A stretch of 15,718 bases of DNA from Cyanobacteria bacterium UBA11370 (GTDB taxonomy: Bacteria; Cyanobacteriota; Cyanobacteriia; Cyanobacteriales; Coleofasciculaceae), in NCBI GenBank assembly GCA_003486645.1, contig DNGI01000159.1:6760-22477 (forward strand). Direction: 5' to 3'. This document shows positions 15,690 through 15,718 of this stretch, in pieces (within the stretch, counting starts at the first letter, position 1; each line of letters begins with the position of its first letter). The notes under the pieces are model-generated. The model had not been told where the DNA came from. It did not search any database and saw only the letters and a list, made by a program, of their open reading frames with translations. The position numbers and the translations under genes were made by a program.

Positions 15690-15718
15690 TTTGATTTCAG
15701 GACTTACGCAACTGGCAC
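15690..15718. mobile_element. possible end of an IS or MITE at the window edge
   Basis: The sequence from about 15699 (CAGGACTTACGCAACTGGCA) looks like the terminal repeats of transposable elements that I recall as frequent in cyanobacteria. The element, if present, would lie outside the window, so the call rests on memory of this motif only. Confidence 0.25.

Overview
The window is cyanobacterial chromosome. It carries chlN of the light-independent protochlorophyllide reductase, many HIP1 octamers (GCGATCGC), heptanucleotide tandem repeats of the STRR type, and a typical cyanobacterial gene set (FtsW/RodA-type SEDS protein, SpoIID/LytB-domain protein, TM0106-type nuclease). The species cannot be fixed from this sequence.

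Layout. 1-1346: a palindromic repeat, then ftsW on the minus strand. 1347-3159: a long inverted or tandem repeat, chlN, a palindromic repeat and a possible terminator. 3160-5650: small accessory genes, namely a short orphan ORF, an HNH endonuclease with a small partner gene, an aspartyl-protease gene split by an in-frame amber codon, and a small membrane protein. 5805-7484: a RecB-like/DEDD nuclease with a Cas4/AddB-type Fe-S cysteine pattern. 7485-8882: mostly non-coding DNA with heptamer repeats and one small coiled-coil protein. 8883-10031: an exported SpoIID/LytB protein. 10372-12542: a two-gene AAA/ABC ATPase plus DUF4435/TOPRIM unit that looks like the PARIS defence system (AriA/AriB).

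The most notable part is 12600-15620. It holds a gene for a bacterial Ro60 orthologue (Rsr; TROVE plus vWA, 534 aa) surrounded by six small RNA genes, named here Y1-Y6 (Y1-Y4 upstream, Y5-Y6 downstream). Each is a chimera. A tRNA-like frame (7-8 bp acceptor stem, T-arm and, in most, a D-arm) carries an inserted Y-RNA module. The module has a 4-bp stem capped by a GNRA-type tetraloop, a C-G-A-A-G-like bulge motif, a second stem, and an almost invariant GGGTTATC. Stem bases covary between copies. The module sits at a different place in the tRNA frame in different copies: the D-loop of a tRNA-Leu(CAA)-like RNA in Y6, the anticodon stem of a tRNA-Gly(UCC)-like RNA in Y4, between anticodon and T arms in Y3, and in place of the D-arm in Y5. 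Y1 and Y2 have a different stem topology, encode 3' ACCA, and have lost the tRNA elbow nucleotides. The rsr leader carries an exact 15-nt copy of the Y4 hairpin next to its Shine-Dalgarno, which suggests autoregulation by Ro.

Inferred working picture: Rsr binds the Y modules as a ring-shaped RNA chaperone. The tRNA-like parts could attract or gate tRNA-handling enzymes, as proposed for the bacterial YrlA RNAs. The neighbouring PARIS-like pair belongs to a family whose nuclease targets tRNA, so a functional link to tRNA mimics is possible but unproven.
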